From an uncultured Lachnospiraceae bacterium (lineage in GTDB: Bacteria > Bacillota > Clostridia > Lachnospirales > Lachnospiraceae): a DNA stretch of 64,000 nt. Both the position numbers and the translations under genes were made by a program. Below are positions 44,350 to 52,781 of this stretch, in pieces. The notes under the pieces were generated by a model. The model ran no database searches. It had not been told where the DNA came from and worked only from the letters and a program-made list of their open reading frames with translations. Numbering within the stretch: position 1 is the stretch's first letter; each line of letters opens with the position of its first letter. The stretch is from NCBI GenBank assembly GCA_949840805.1, contig CATKXR010000013.1, positions 24,370-88,369 on the forward strand. Reading direction: 5' to 3'.

Positions 44350-45602
44350 TTCTGGATGGCCTTGATAAGAATTATGTGGAAGATGATAAGCTTTGGGAGA
44401 CAATTGGCCGGGCCAATAAGCTGACAACAGGAAGCTACAATAGCTGGTGTGACAATGCTTCCGCATTAGTGCCGTTGATGGAACAGATCCTGGTACTTTC
44501 TAAGAAGAAAAAGAAATGGAAGGTCTACTTTTATGCAATGTCCAGGCTTTTCTGGCTGCTTCGTCAAAATAAGGTAAATGATATTCCAAGACTTTTTAAG
44601 CTGGCAGAGATTTTTCATCAAGACAAGGTTTTGTGCATGGAGACAGAGGCAGGAAGTTCCGGAAGAGCCTGGCAGGTTCACGTTGCAGCGGCAATTCTTT
44701 CTTTATATTTGGAATATCCACAGATTGATGACAAGAAGATTGGGGATATATTGAATATTTTCCGAAAGCTTCAGGAATTGTATGGAAATCAACGGGATAA
44801 TGGGAATTATGATAAAATTATGGTTCTGGCTCTTTTGAATAAGGATACGGAACTGGCAGAGGAAGTAAAAAGAAAGCTTGAAAAAGTGGAGTTTAAAAAA
44901 TGGTGTTATGTTTGCTATTATGGAAGGCCTATGATCCGGTATTGTGTGATTTTTGAGGATTTTGAGGGAATTGAAGAGTGGATCTTGCGGATTTGCGGAA
45001 GGATGATTCCGGCAAAATACAGGTGGTGCTATGACAGTTGTGAATCAGCAAAAGAGGAGGGATTGGTGTACGAGGCCCTTCTGGACAGTTTATACGCGGG
45101 AAAGCATCAACTGTTCGGCAAGATATTTACAAAATGGAAGATGCTGTATGAGGAGTCAGAGGAAGGAAGAAAGTATGGAACTCATGAGATGGTTTTCCAT
45201 GCTTTGGCCGGAGATTGGTCGCGTCTGGAAGAGCGGCTTCGGGAGGCAGAAAAAGATGATAAAGAAAGAAGAGAGAAGAAAGAAACACCGTTAAACGGGC
45301 TGCATTGGTTCTTATGCTGGTATTGTTTTTTCAGGATGCTGGATGGACGGGGGATAAAGACAGTGCGGATGATGCTTGGTGATAGAACAAAAGCCAATGA
45401 AACGGTTGATGAAATTGCATCAGGGGGCCAGGTGCCAGAGGAAGACGGACGGAGAGAATGGACCTGTTTAGACGTGGCAGGATATTTTGAACATCTGGCA
45501 GACGGATTGGGCAGGCAGATGGACAAGGCGCGAAGGAAATTCCAGTATGGGCTTGTGAAAAAGACCTATGAAAAGTGTTTTTTAGGCATGGATAATTTAT
45601 GA
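44346..45602 (+). CDS. Unrecognised helical protein coupled to Hsp90
   Basis: A soluble protein of 418 residues, rich in Trp, Tyr, Lys and Glu, probably all helical. Regular leucine-spaced helices (YFYAMSRLFWLLRQNKVND, HVAAAILSLYLEYPQIDDKK, YDKIMVLALLNKDTELAEEV) suggest a TPR/HEAT-like solenoid, though no clean repeat is visible. No catalytic motif or signal peptide. Its ATG overlaps the Hsp90 stop codon in ATGA, so equal production is expected. A co-chaperone or client-adaptor role is inference from coupling. Codon use looks more AT-rich than its neighbours. Confidence 0.65.
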   Translation: MILDGLDKNYVEDDKLWETIGRANKLTTGSYNSWCDNASALVPLMEQILVLSKKKKKWKVYFYAMSRLFWLLRQNKVNDIPRLFKLAEIFHQDKVLCMETEAGSSGRAWQVHVAAAILSLYLEYPQIDDKKIGDILNIFRKLQELYGNQRDNGNYDKIMVLALLNKDTELAEEVKRKLEKVEFKKWCYVCYYGRPMIRYCVIFEDFEGIEEWILRICGRMIPAKYRWCYDSCESAKEEGLVYEALLDSLYAGKHQLFGKIFTKWKMLYEESEEGRKYGTHEMVFHALAGDWSRLEERLREAEKDDKERREKKETPLNGLHWFLCWYCFFRMLDGRGIKTVRMMLGDRTKANETVDEIASGGQVPEEDGRREWTCLDVAGYFEHLADGLGRQMDKARRKFQYGLVKKTYEKCFLGMDNL

Positions 45603-45722
45603 AAATATTATAATTATTCTGGAAAAAACGGTTGAATCTATTTGCCGGCTGTTTTATACTAAATATTATTAAAAGTCATGCATTGATATTTTTTGTAAGA
45701 TGTAGAGCAAGGAGGATTTTTT

Positions 45723-46559
45723 ATGGGATTTCGGAATCTGGGAAAATGGATGGCAGTGATGTCAGCAGCAATCGTGATGTCGGCGGCAGCGGTGATGAAT
45801 GTCTGGGCGGTGGAAAAGCTGGACAAGGTGACAGAGCTGTACTGGAATGAAGATGATGATAATGATGACAAGAGGACAGAAGCCATATGGGAAGAGATTG
45901 AGGATGCCTACGAATATGAGGTCGCCCTGTATCGTGAGGGCAAGCGGGTGAAGACTGTTCCCACAAAGAAGACGAAATATAATTTCAAAAAATATATGGT
46001 AGAAGAGGGAGATTATACCTTTAAGGTCCGGGCCATGGCCAAGGCAAAAAGCAAGAAATTCAGCAATAGCTCCTGGTCGTCAGAATCAGAACCGATTTAT
46101 ATCAGTGAAGGGCGGGCAGAATATAATAAAGAAGGCAAGAAAAAAGATACCAGCAAAGAAGGGCCGGGCGTGTCTAACGGCGGAGGAACTTCTTCGGGAA
46201 TGAACCCCGCCAGTAATCATCCTTCTGCCAATCCCTCTTCTGCGGTGATACCACAGGGGTGGTTAAAGGACAGCACAGGCTGGTGGTATCGCCGGTCTGA
46301 CGGTACATTTCCGGTTAATGAGTGGTTCCAGGATCCGGCCGACGGCAGATACTATATGTTTGACGGCCAGGGCTATATGAGGACAGGCTGGATTAGCTGG
46401 GAAGGCCGTTACTATTACTGTGATCCGGAAGGCAGTCCGTCAGGGGCGATGGCTACGGGAGATGTGGTTATTGGCCAGAAATTATATCACTTTGATGATT
46501 CGGGAGCGGTTTCACAGGATGCGGTCCTGCCGGAAGGTGTTGTTTCGGCGGGGAGCTGA
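45723..46559 (+). CDS. Secreted protein with choline-binding-like wall repeats
   Basis: A protein of 278 residues. The signal peptide ends near VMNVWAVE. An acidic segment (EDDDNDDKR) leads into a fibronectin-III-like domain at about 35-125 (AYEYEVALYREGKRVKTVPT, GDYTFKVRAMA). A Ser/Pro/Gly linker is followed by CW-binding repeats: GWLKDSTGWWYRRSDGTFP, RYYMFDGQGYMRTGWI, WEGRYYYCDPEG and LYHFDDSGAV. It should bind the cell surface. The ATG follows AAGGAGG. Confidence 0.88.
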   Translation: MGFRNLGKWMAVMSAAIVMSAAAVMNVWAVEKLDKVTELYWNEDDDNDDKRTEAIWEEIEDAYEYEVALYREGKRVKTVPTKKTKYNFKKYMVEEGDYTFKVRAMAKAKSKKFSNSSWSSESEPIYISEGRAEYNKEGKKKDTSKEGPGVSNGGGTSSGMNPASNHPSANPSSAVIPQGWLKDSTGWWYRRSDGTFPVNEWFQDPADGRYYMFDGQGYMRTGWISWEGRYYYCDPEGSPSGAMATGDVVIGQKLYHFDDSGAVSQDAVLPEGVVSAGS

Positions 46560-46610
46560 AAAAAGCAAAAGCATAACTTGTTATAATTCATTATAGAAAA
46601 CGGTTCAGAA

Positions 46611-46638
46611 GCATATTTTGTCCCACCCTTCATATATT
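46611..46638 (+). promoter_or_regulatory. Sigma-E promoter of the spoIIIA operon
   Basis: GCATATT (46611-46617), 13 bp, CATATATT (46631-46638). This fits the sporulation sigma-E consensus KMATATT / CATACANT with one mismatch in the -10. spoIIIA operons are known to be sigma-E controlled in the mother cell. Confidence 0.75.
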
Positions 46639-46690
46639 TTATTATAAAGGCGGTTCTTACTTAGAACGGCGAGAAGGGTGGGATGTTTTT
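46621..46690 (+). repeat. Long inverted repeat overlapping the sigma-E promoter
   Basis: TCCCACCCTT (46621-46630) and AAGGGTGGGA (46674-46683) are perfect 10-bp arms. An inner GTTCT/AGAAC hairpin and a following TGTTTTTA give the look of a terminator for the gene at 45723. The left arm lies in the promoter spacer, so only read-through transcripts from upstream would fold it, which would separate the two units. Confidence 0.55.
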
Positions 46691-46708
46691 ATCGATAAAT
46701 GGGACGAG

Positions 46709-47659
46709 TTGACCAGAATTTTTTCTAAAGATATCAGAAATATTCTCAGGCAGGTATCTGCGGATTTTGAACATATGCAGGAAATCCGGATGCGGGTACA
46801 TGGGCCTCTTCTAATGATTCACAATAATCAGGAATTTTTTATTACTCCCGAAGGAAAATTGAGCAGGAATATGAGGGACGCCTTCCAGGTCGGCAGGAAG
46901 GATTTAAAAGAAACTCTGGAATATATAAGTGATTATTCTCTTTACGCATTTGAGGAGGAAATCCGTCAGGGATTTATCACGATCCAAGGTGGGCATCGGA
47001 TCGGACTTGCAGGTAAAACGGTCATGGACAGAGACGGAATCCGCAGCATGAAATATATTTCTTTTCTTAACGTGAGGCTGTCCCACCAGATATGTGGCTG
47101 CGGGAATCCGGTTTTGCCTTATCTCTACAAGAATGGCGAAATCCTTCATACTCTGATTATTTCACCGCCGCGATGTGGAAAAACCACTTTGCTGCGGGAT
47201 ATCATCCGTCAGATTTCGGATGGAACCGGACTGGCGCCCGGAATGACAGTAGGGGTGGTGGATGAACGGTCGGAGATTGGGGCCTGCTATCAGGGGATTC
47301 CCCAGAATGATCTGGGAATCCGCACGGATATTCTGGATTGCTGCCCGAAAGCATTGGGAATGATGATGCTGATTCGTACCATGTCCCCTCAGGTCATTGC
47401 AGTTGACGAGATTGGCAGCCGGGAGGACTTGGATGCCATAGAGTATGTAATCAACTGCGGATGCAGGCTGATTGCCACGGTTCACGGAAGCTCTGTGGAG
47501 GATGTCCGGTCAAAGCCTGTTCTTGGACGGCTTTTGCAGGAACAGATATTTGGAAGATATGTGGTGTTAAAAGGCGGGGGGAGGCCGGGAAATGTGGAGC
47601 AGATTTATGATCTACAGGGAAAAGGGCTCATGCATCCGGCCGGAAGGAAGGAGCTGTGA
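46709..47659 (+). CDS. spoIIIAA: Stage III sporulation protein AA (ATPase)
   Basis: A secretion-type ATPase of about 316 residues that powers the mother cell-forespore channel. Walker A is ISPPRCGKTTLLRDIIRQIS and Walker B is VIAVDEIGSREDLDAIEYV; a VDERSEIGACY stretch is typical. The start is uncertain: I use TTG at 46709, but the ribosome site (GGGACGAG) is poor, and no ATG or GTG is in frame nearby. The frame stays open upstream through the hairpin. First gene of the operon. Confidence 0.92.
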   Translation: MTRIFSKDIRNILRQVSADFEHMQEIRMRVHGPLLMIHNNQEFFITPEGKLSRNMRDAFQVGRKDLKETLEYISDYSLYAFEEEIRQGFITIQGGHRIGLAGKTVMDRDGIRSMKYISFLNVRLSHQICGCGNPVLPYLYKNGEILHTLIISPPRCGKTTLLRDIIRQISDGTGLAPGMTVGVVDERSEIGACYQGIPQNDLGIRTDILDCCPKALGMMMLIRTMSPQVIAVDEIGSREDLDAIEYVINCGCRLIATVHGSSVEDVRSKPVLGRLLQEQIFGRYVVLKGGGRPGNVEQIYDLQGKGLMHPAGRKEL

Positions 47660-48189
47660 TGGTGAGCTTATTTTTTAAGGCGGCTGGGTGTGTGCTTGTA
47701 GTGTCAGGGGCTTCGGGATATGGGTTTTGGATGGCTTCAAATTATAAGGAGAGGCTTTCTTTTTTAGAACAGCTTCGCCAGACGTTTTTTTTGCTGAAGG
47801 GGCAGATTCTTTATGCCAATGCCACGCTTCCGGAGGCTTTTGACGTGGTGGGAAGAAGGACGGAAGGGCCTGTATCGGAATTGTTTCTGCAGGTGGCGGA
47901 GCGGATGGACAAACAGCAGGGAGAACCTTTTTGCCAGATTTGGAAGGAGGAGACGACGCGATTTTCCGGGGCTGCGTTGATGGCAAAGGCGGACAGGCAG
48001 TCTTTGGAGGCATTAGGGGAACATCTGGGATTTCTGGACAGGGATATGCAGGAGAGAAATCTTCTTCTTTATCTGGAACAGCTTGACCTGGCTATTGAAG
48101 AAATGAGAAGCCATCAAAAGGAACGGTGCCGGCTGTATGGCAGTCTTGGGGTTATGGGAGGATTGTTCCTGGCAGTTTTGCTGGTGTGA
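47659..48189 (+). CDS. spoIIIAB: Stage III sporulation protein AB
   Basis: A protein of 176 residues with hydrophobic segments at both ends (AAGCVLVVSGASGYGFWMAS and GSLGVMGGLFLAVLLV), resembling a GspF-like platform of the channel. The middle has LRQTFFLLKGQILYANATLPEAF. ATG at 47659 overlaps the spoIIIAA stop (TGATG), with AAGGAG before it. A GTG at 47656 is less likely. Confidence 0.93.
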   Translation: MVSLFFKAAGCVLVVSGASGYGFWMASNYKERLSFLEQLRQTFFLLKGQILYANATLPEAFDVVGRRTEGPVSELFLQVAERMDKQQGEPFCQIWKEETTRFSGAALMAKADRQSLEALGEHLGFLDRDMQERNLLLYLEQLDLAIEEMRSHQKERCRLYGSLGVMGGLFLAVLLV

Positions 48190-48208
48190 TGCCGGAAGGG
48201 AGGAACAT

Positions 48209-48403
48209 ATGGAAGTGAACTTGATCTTTAAGATTGCAGCGGTAGGGATTCTGGTCTCTGTGATCTGTCAGGTGTTAAAACACAGCGGGCGGGAAGAACA
48301 GGCATTTCTGACAAGTCTGGCAGGGCTTATTTTAGTATTGTTCTGGATGGTGCCTTATATTTATGAATTGTTTGAAACAATAAAAAAACTATTTGCCTTG
48401 TAG
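48209..48403 (+). CDS. spoIIIAC: Stage III sporulation protein AC
   Basis: A small membrane protein of 64 residues: MEVNLIFKIAAVGILVSVIC then QVLKHSGREEQAFLTSLAGL and a second hydrophobic helix. Length and two-helix layout match the family. GGAAGGGAGG precedes the ATG. Part of the mother-cell side of the feeding-tube complex. Confidence 0.93.
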   Translation: MEVNLIFKIAAVGILVSVICQVLKHSGREEQAFLTSLAGLILVLFWMVPYIYELFETIKKLFAL

Positions 48404-48452
48404 GTTTTTGTATGATTAAAAGAAAAATTTATTGACGGGAGGAGGAAGGTCT

Positions 48453-48839
48453 GTGTCCGTCATAACAATCAGCATTGTAGGGATTACGGCCGTGCTGCTG
48501 GCAGTACAGATGAAAGGGGTGAAAGGGGAGTATGGAACTTATCTGGCTTTGGCAGCCGGCTGTTTTATCTTCTTTTATGGGGTGGCAAAACTGGAAGTGA
48601 TTTTGGATGCTTTAAGGAGAATCCAGGATATGATCCGGATCAACAGGATATACTTGACAACTCTTTTAAAGATTGCGGGAATTACCTATATTGCCGAGTT
48701 TTCATCAGGAATCTGCAAGGATGCCGGATTTGGATCGATTGGAAGCCAGATTGAGATTTTCGGGAAATTGTCAATTCTGGCGGTTAGTATGCCGATTGTG
48801 CTGGCGTTGCTGGAGACATTGCAAAGTTTTTTGCTGTGA
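48453..48839 (+). CDS. spoIIIAD: Stage III sporulation protein AD
   Basis: A membrane protein of 128 residues with four hydrophobic segments. Typical stretches: ISIVGITAVLLAVQMKGVKG, LLKIAGITYIAEFSSGICKD and AGFGSIGSQIEIFGKLSILA. The GTG at 48453 is chosen since GGAGGAAGG lies seven bases before; a TTG at 48432 would put this site inside the gene. Confidence 0.93.
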   Translation: MSVITISIVGITAVLLAVQMKGVKGEYGTYLALAAGCFIFFYGVAKLEVILDALRRIQDMIRINRIYLTTLLKIAGITYIAEFSSGICKDAGFGSIGSQIEIFGKLSILAVSMPIVLALLETLQSFLL

Positions 48840-48917
48840 TCCCCTTCCTTTTGAGACACATGGTTTCCGGAAAAGGACAGGAGCAAAGTCCAGGGATAAA
48901 AGGAGGTGGCGGGAGGT

Positions 48918-50120
48918 GTGCGGCAGAAAAATATTTGGATCGTAAGGATTATCATGGCGATTTTATTTTGCCTGCTCCTGGCGGACCGGCAGAATTTGGG
49001 AAGGGTCCTGGCGGCCGAAAGGCAGGAAGAAGCAGAGTATGAAGAGTGGGAAAATCAGGTAATAACAGAGCTTTTGGGAGGAGACTGGAGCGGGATTGAC
49101 GGTTTTTTGCAGCGGGAAGCCGGCGAGACGGAAATCACTTTTACAGGACTTGTGAAGACTTTAATAAACGGGGAGAAAAAAGAGGCGGGGAGGATGATTC
49201 TGGACGGGCTGTTTCAGTCTTTGATGAAAGAGATTGCCCATGGATGGCGTCTGGCAGGAGAGCTTTTGGCATTGGGGCTCATCGGGGCTGTTTTTGCCAA
49301 TTTTTCCAATATTTTTACAGGAAGCCAGATTTCGGAAACGGCTTTTTTTATGACTTATTTGCTGGCGTTTACCGTGCTGGCGGCGGCTTTTACAGACAGT
49401 ATGGAGATTGTGCGGCGGGTGCTGGAAAGGCAGACAGAATTTATGAGGGTGTTGATTCCCTGTTATTTTCCGGTGGCTGCCTGGGCAGGAGGAAGTGTGT
49501 CTTCGGTTGCCTGGATGGAGTTTCTCCTGTTTTTGATTGCTGCGGCGCAGAGGTTGTATTTGAGTCTTCTGCTGCCTTTGGCTAAGGTTTATCTGCTTTT
49601 GGTTATGGCAGGAAATCTGGCGCAGCCTGATATGCTTTCCAAACTGACCGGTCTTTTAAGGTCAGCGATCGAATGGGGAAACCGTTCCCTGATCGGACTG
49701 GTATTGGGATTTCAACTGGTGCAGGGTATGGTATTGCCTTATGCAGATTCCGTACAGTCGGCAGGAGTCCATAAGATTCTCCAGGCCATACCTGGAGTGG
49801 GAGACGGGGCGGGTGTTGTGGCAAAAATGGTTCTGGGGGCAGGGGTTTTAGTGAAAAATAGTATGGGGGCGGCAGCGGTGGCCGTGTTGGCGGTCCTAAG
49901 CCTGGCGCCTTTGATGAAGATTTTGGTTCTCTTTGTTTTATATCAGTCGGCGGCCGGGATTCTGCAGCCGGTAGGAGATAAGCGTCTTACGTCCTGCATC
50001 AGTGATGTGGCAGAAGGACAAAAGATACTGTTTGGGATGGCTGTTTCGGGATTTCTGCTTTTCGCAGTAACGATTGGCCTGATCTGTGCGGGTACAAACG
50101 GAGTTTATACAGGAATATAA
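48918..50120 (+). CDS. spoIIIAE: Stage III sporulation protein AE
   Basis: A polytopic membrane protein of 400 residues. A signal-like N-terminus (IWIVRIIMAILFCLLLAD) is followed by an external acidic stretch (EEAEYEEWENQVITELL) and about seven membrane segments (ELLALGLIGAVFANFSNIFT, IPCYFPVAAWAGG). GTG at 48918 follows AAAGGAGGTG; GTG at 48906 overlaps it. Proposed to be a permease-like core of the channel. Confidence 0.93.
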   Translation: MRQKNIWIVRIIMAILFCLLLADRQNLGRVLAAERQEEAEYEEWENQVITELLGGDWSGIDGFLQREAGETEITFTGLVKTLINGEKKEAGRMILDGLFQSLMKEIAHGWRLAGELLALGLIGAVFANFSNIFTGSQISETAFFMTYLLAFTVLAAAFTDSMEIVRRVLERQTEFMRVLIPCYFPVAAWAGGSVSSVAWMEFLLFLIAAAQRLYLSLLLPLAKVYLLLVMAGNLAQPDMLSKLTGLLRSAIEWGNRSLIGLVLGFQLVQGMVLPYADSVQSAGVHKILQAIPGVGDGAGVVAKMVLGAGVLVKNSMGAAAVAVLAVLSLAPLMKILVLFVLYQSAAGILQPVGDKRLTSCISDVAEGQKILFGMAVSGFLLFAVTIGLICAGTNGVYTGI

Positions 50121-50183
50121 ATCCATGAAGGAAGCGTCAGGAGGAGAGGAAGGACAGAAAAAGGATTCTGGGAGGAGAAAAGT

Positions 50184-50840
50184 TTGGAGGAACTGTATGG
50201 GTGGGCCAGAAATATCACCGGGTATTTTTTGTTCCTGGCAGTGATGGACAACCTGATCCCCGGAAAGAAGTATGAGAAATATATCCGGCTGTTTACAGGA
50301 ATGGTGGCGGTCCTGCTGATTCTGCAGCCTTTGACCGGCAGGCTTCGTCTGGAGGAGAGACTGGCATATTTTTATGAGACACTGGTGTTCCAGTATCAAT
50401 CAGAGGATTTAAAAGGTGACATCCTGGGAATGGAAAAACAGCGGATGAAACAGATGGTCGAACAGTATGAGGCCATGGTGGCAACGGATGTGGGAGAGAT
50501 GGCAGAGCAGATGGGATTTGAGGTCCGGGAGTGCCGGGTAAAGATCGGGAGCGAGGAGGGAACCAGCCGGTTTGGGAGAGTGGAGAGGGTGCAGATGGAG
50601 ATAAGCTTAAAAAGAGAGGAAGAAACAGGAGAGGAAAATGAGAGTGCGGGTATGGGGGAAGGGAGTATGGCAGAGATAGATCCGATTGTGGTTGGGGGGG
50701 AGATAGAGAGAGGAGAGGAGGTGAGCCAGGAGAGACAGCAGGGGGAGGAAAATTTGGCAGTGGGAAAACTGCAAAGGGAAATCGTATCCTATTATGATCT
50801 GGAGGAAGCATATGTGGAAATTAGGGTCGTGGAAAGGTAA
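50184..50840 (+). CDS. spoIIIAF: Stage III sporulation protein AF
   Basis: A protein of 218 residues. Two N-terminal membrane segments (ITGYFLFLAVMDNLIP and RLFTGMVAVLLILQPL) precede a soluble domain with REREC-like FEVRECRVKIGSEEG. A long Glu/Gly-rich insert near 150-185 precedes the conserved C-terminus LQREIVSYYDLEEAYVEIRV. TTG start at 50184, six bases after GGAGGAG. Confidence 0.92.
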   Translation: MEELYGWARNITGYFLFLAVMDNLIPGKKYEKYIRLFTGMVAVLLILQPLTGRLRLEERLAYFYETLVFQYQSEDLKGDILGMEKQRMKQMVEQYEAMVATDVGEMAEQMGFEVRECRVKIGSEEGTSRFGRVERVQMEISLKREEETGEENESAGMGEGSMAEIDPIVVGGEIERGEEVSQERQQGEENLAVGKLQREIVSYYDLEEAYVEIRVVER

Positions 50841-51444
50841 GGATAAATGGCTTTTTGTGCTGACCATTGGCATTATCTTTTGTATTCTGGCTTTTCCGGC
50901 TGACAAATTTACCCGGAAGGTTGTGGCGGATGTGCCGGTAAAAAGAGACGCGCCGGGGAAAAATAACGGCCTGGGCGGTGATATCGATTTGTTTAAGGAG
51001 GATGCCGCACTGGAAGAAGCTCTTCCGGCGGCGGCAGGCGCCAAGGACAGTTATGAGGCGGAATTGGAGCGGCGGGTGCGGGAAATCTTAAAAAATGTGG
51101 ATGGGGTAGGAGAGGTGGATGTGATGATCGTGCTGAAATCTTCATCGGAAAAGGTAGTCCACGTGGATGGCAGCGCTTCCCATTCCCTGACAGAAGAACA
51201 GGACAAAAACGGCGGTGTCAGGAAGATCGAGAGCCAGGAGCAGGGGCAGAATACGGTTATGATGTCCGGAGGCGGGGAAAACACTCCGATTATTGCGAAA
51301 GAACTGCGTCCGGAGATATCGGGAATCATTATCAGTGCAGAAGGAGGAGGCAGTCTTACTGTCCAGGCGGAAATTTCTGCGGCAATGGAAGCATTATTTG
51401 GGCTTCCGGCTCATAAGATAAAAGTACTAAAGCGGGTGGAGTAA
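50812..51444 (+). CDS. spoIIIAG: Stage III sporulation protein AG
   Basis: A ring-forming channel protein of 210 residues. One membrane segment (WLFVLTIGIIFCILAFPADK), a linker, then a ring-building domain YEAELERRVREILKNVDGVG, VDVMIVLKSSSEKVV and a C-terminal EISGIIISAEGGGSLTVQ. ATG at 50812 follows TCTGGAGGAAGC and overlaps the end of spoIIIAF by 29 bp; an ATG at 50794 would lie inside its own ribosome site. Confidence 0.93.
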   Translation: MWKLGSWKGKDKWLFVLTIGIIFCILAFPADKFTRKVVADVPVKRDAPGKNNGLGGDIDLFKEDAALEEALPAAAGAKDSYEAELERRVREILKNVDGVGEVDVMIVLKSSSEKVVHVDGSASHSLTEEQDKNGGVRKIESQEQGQNTVMMSGGGENTPIIAKELRPEISGIIISAEGGGSLTVQAEISAAMEALFGLPAHKIKVLKRVE

Positions 51445-51458
51445 AGGAGTATCAGGTT

Positions 51459-52205
51459 ATGAGAGAAAAAAAATTAGGAATGAAGTTAAAGGACGGCAAC
51501 ATGAAGAAGCTTTTCCGCAGGAATCAGATTATCATTACGACGCTTGCCATTATGATCGCGGCGGCAGGATATCTGAATTACGCAGGGAAGAAGGAGCTGG
51601 AAGCAAGCAGTGATGATATGGTCTATGAGGCCGGGCTGATGGAGATATCGGACGAAGACCTCCTTCGTGAGAACCAGGCGGCAGGAGGCAGTTTTACGGA
51701 AGAAATCCAGGAGGCGGAAACTATGGCCGGAAGTGAGGAGGAATGGCTTGCCGGCCAGCAGTATGCAGAAATTGACAGTTGGGATGAAAATGAGGATGCC
51801 GGAATGGAAAATCCTGGCGAGGCGGTGCTGACCAGCGGGATGACGGTTTCCGATTACATAGCCAATGTGCAGCTCAACCGGGAACAGATCCGTGCCAGAA
51901 ATAAGGAAACCCTCAACAATATTATTAATAATACAAATATTGAAGAGGCAGCCAAGCAGGAGGCAATCCAGAACATGATCGCCATGACTGCCATTGCGGA
52001 AAAAGAAAATGCTGCCGAGACGCTTCTTCAGGCAAAAGGTTTTTCTGATCCGGTGGTCAGCCTTACGGACGGTAAGGTGGATGTGGTCATCAATGCAGTG
52101 ACCATTACGGATCAGCAGCGGGCTCAGATCGAGGATATTGTGAAGCGGAAGACAGAGGTTCCGGCGGATGGCATTGTAATTACCCTTCTGAATCTGGAAA
52201 ATTAA
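51459..52205 (+). CDS. spoIIIAH: Stage III sporulation protein AH
   Basis: A protein of 248 residues with one membrane segment (IIITTLAIMIAAAGYLNYA) and an external domain that docks to SpoIIQ from the forespore. The ring domain has LNREQIRARNKETLNNIINN, AIAEKENAAETLLQAKGF and DVVINAVTITDQQRAQIEDI. The acidic middle (EEIQEAETMAGSEEE) is long. AAAGGAG lies before the ATG. Last gene of the operon. Confidence 0.95.
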   Translation: MREKKLGMKLKDGNMKKLFRRNQIIITTLAIMIAAAGYLNYAGKKELEASSDDMVYEAGLMEISDEDLLRENQAAGGSFTEEIQEAETMAGSEEEWLAGQQYAEIDSWDENEDAGMENPGEAVLTSGMTVSDYIANVQLNREQIRARNKETLNNIINNTNIEEAAKQEAIQNMIAMTAIAEKENAAETLLQAKGFSDPVVSLTDGKVDVVINAVTITDQQRAQIEDIVKRKTEVPADGIVITLLNLEN

Positions 52206-52252
52206 AAACGAAAATCAAATACCAAAGATTTCCTATGCAAAAACGGCTCGAT

Positions 52253-52267
52253 TTGTTATAATAACAA
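52253..52267. promoter_or_regulatory. Promoter and palindrome before the Asp23 gene
   Basis: TTGTTATAATAACAA is a perfect 15-nt palindrome that contains TATAAT (52258-52263). It could be a -10 element masked by a regulator. No clear -35 is seen. A G/C-rich hairpin (around 52274-52300) lies further down in the leader. Confidence 0.5.
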
Positions 52268-52329
52268 TATATATGGCAGTGCGGCGCGCTGCCTGGCCAT
52301 AACAAATCTGGAAGACGTTAGGAGGTAGC

Positions 52330-52728
52330 ATGGTGGCTGAAATAAAAGGCAAGGAAGAAAAAAATATTCAGAAGTCATATGAGAAAGATATGGCAGGCGA
52401 AGTGAAGATTGCCGATGAGGTGGTGGCGATCATCGCGGGCCTGGCAGCCACGGAGGTAAGCGGTGTGGACTCCATGGCAGGCAATATTACCAATGAGCTG
52501 GTCGGCAAGCTGGGCATGAAGAATCTGTCCAAAGGCGTCAAGGTAGAAGTGACAGAGGAGCATGTGTCGGTAGATTTGTCCCTGAATATCAAATATGGGT
52601 ACAATATTCCGGAAGTCAGCGAGAAGGTCCAGGAAAAGGTGAAATCCGCCATTGAAAATATGACCGGCCTTACCGTCCTGGATGTAAACATCAAGATTGC
52701 CGGGGTGAATCTGGCAGAGGAAAAATAA
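52330..52728 (+). CDS. Asp23/Gls24 family envelope stress protein
   Basis: A protein of 132 residues. The core is GEVKIADEVVAIIAGLAATEV, SKGVKVEVTEEHVSVDLSLN and VQEKVKSAIENMTGLTVLDV. These proteins lie under the membrane and are linked to cell-wall stress. GGAGGT precedes the ATG at 52330. It follows spoIIIAH with its own promoter-like sequence, an order common in Clostridia. Confidence 0.92.
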   Translation: MVAEIKGKEEKNIQKSYEKDMAGEVKIADEVVAIIAGLAATEVSGVDSMAGNITNELVGKLGMKNLSKGVKVEVTEEHVSVDLSLNIKYGYNIPEVSEKVQEKVKSAIENMTGLTVLDVNIKIAGVNLAEEK

Positions 52729-52750
52729 AGGCGGGAACCGGCCAGATTTT

Positions 52751-52781
52751 GTGGAGGCGTGCATCAACGGCATGCCTCCAC
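52751..52781. repeat. Inverted repeat at the convergent ends of Asp23 and amidotransferase genes
   Basis: GTGGAGGCGTGC (52751-52762) and GCATGCCTCCAC (52770-52781) pair with one G-T mismatch around a 7-nt loop. It covers the amidotransferase stop. There is no U-tract on either strand, so terminator function is doubtful. Confidence 0.5.
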
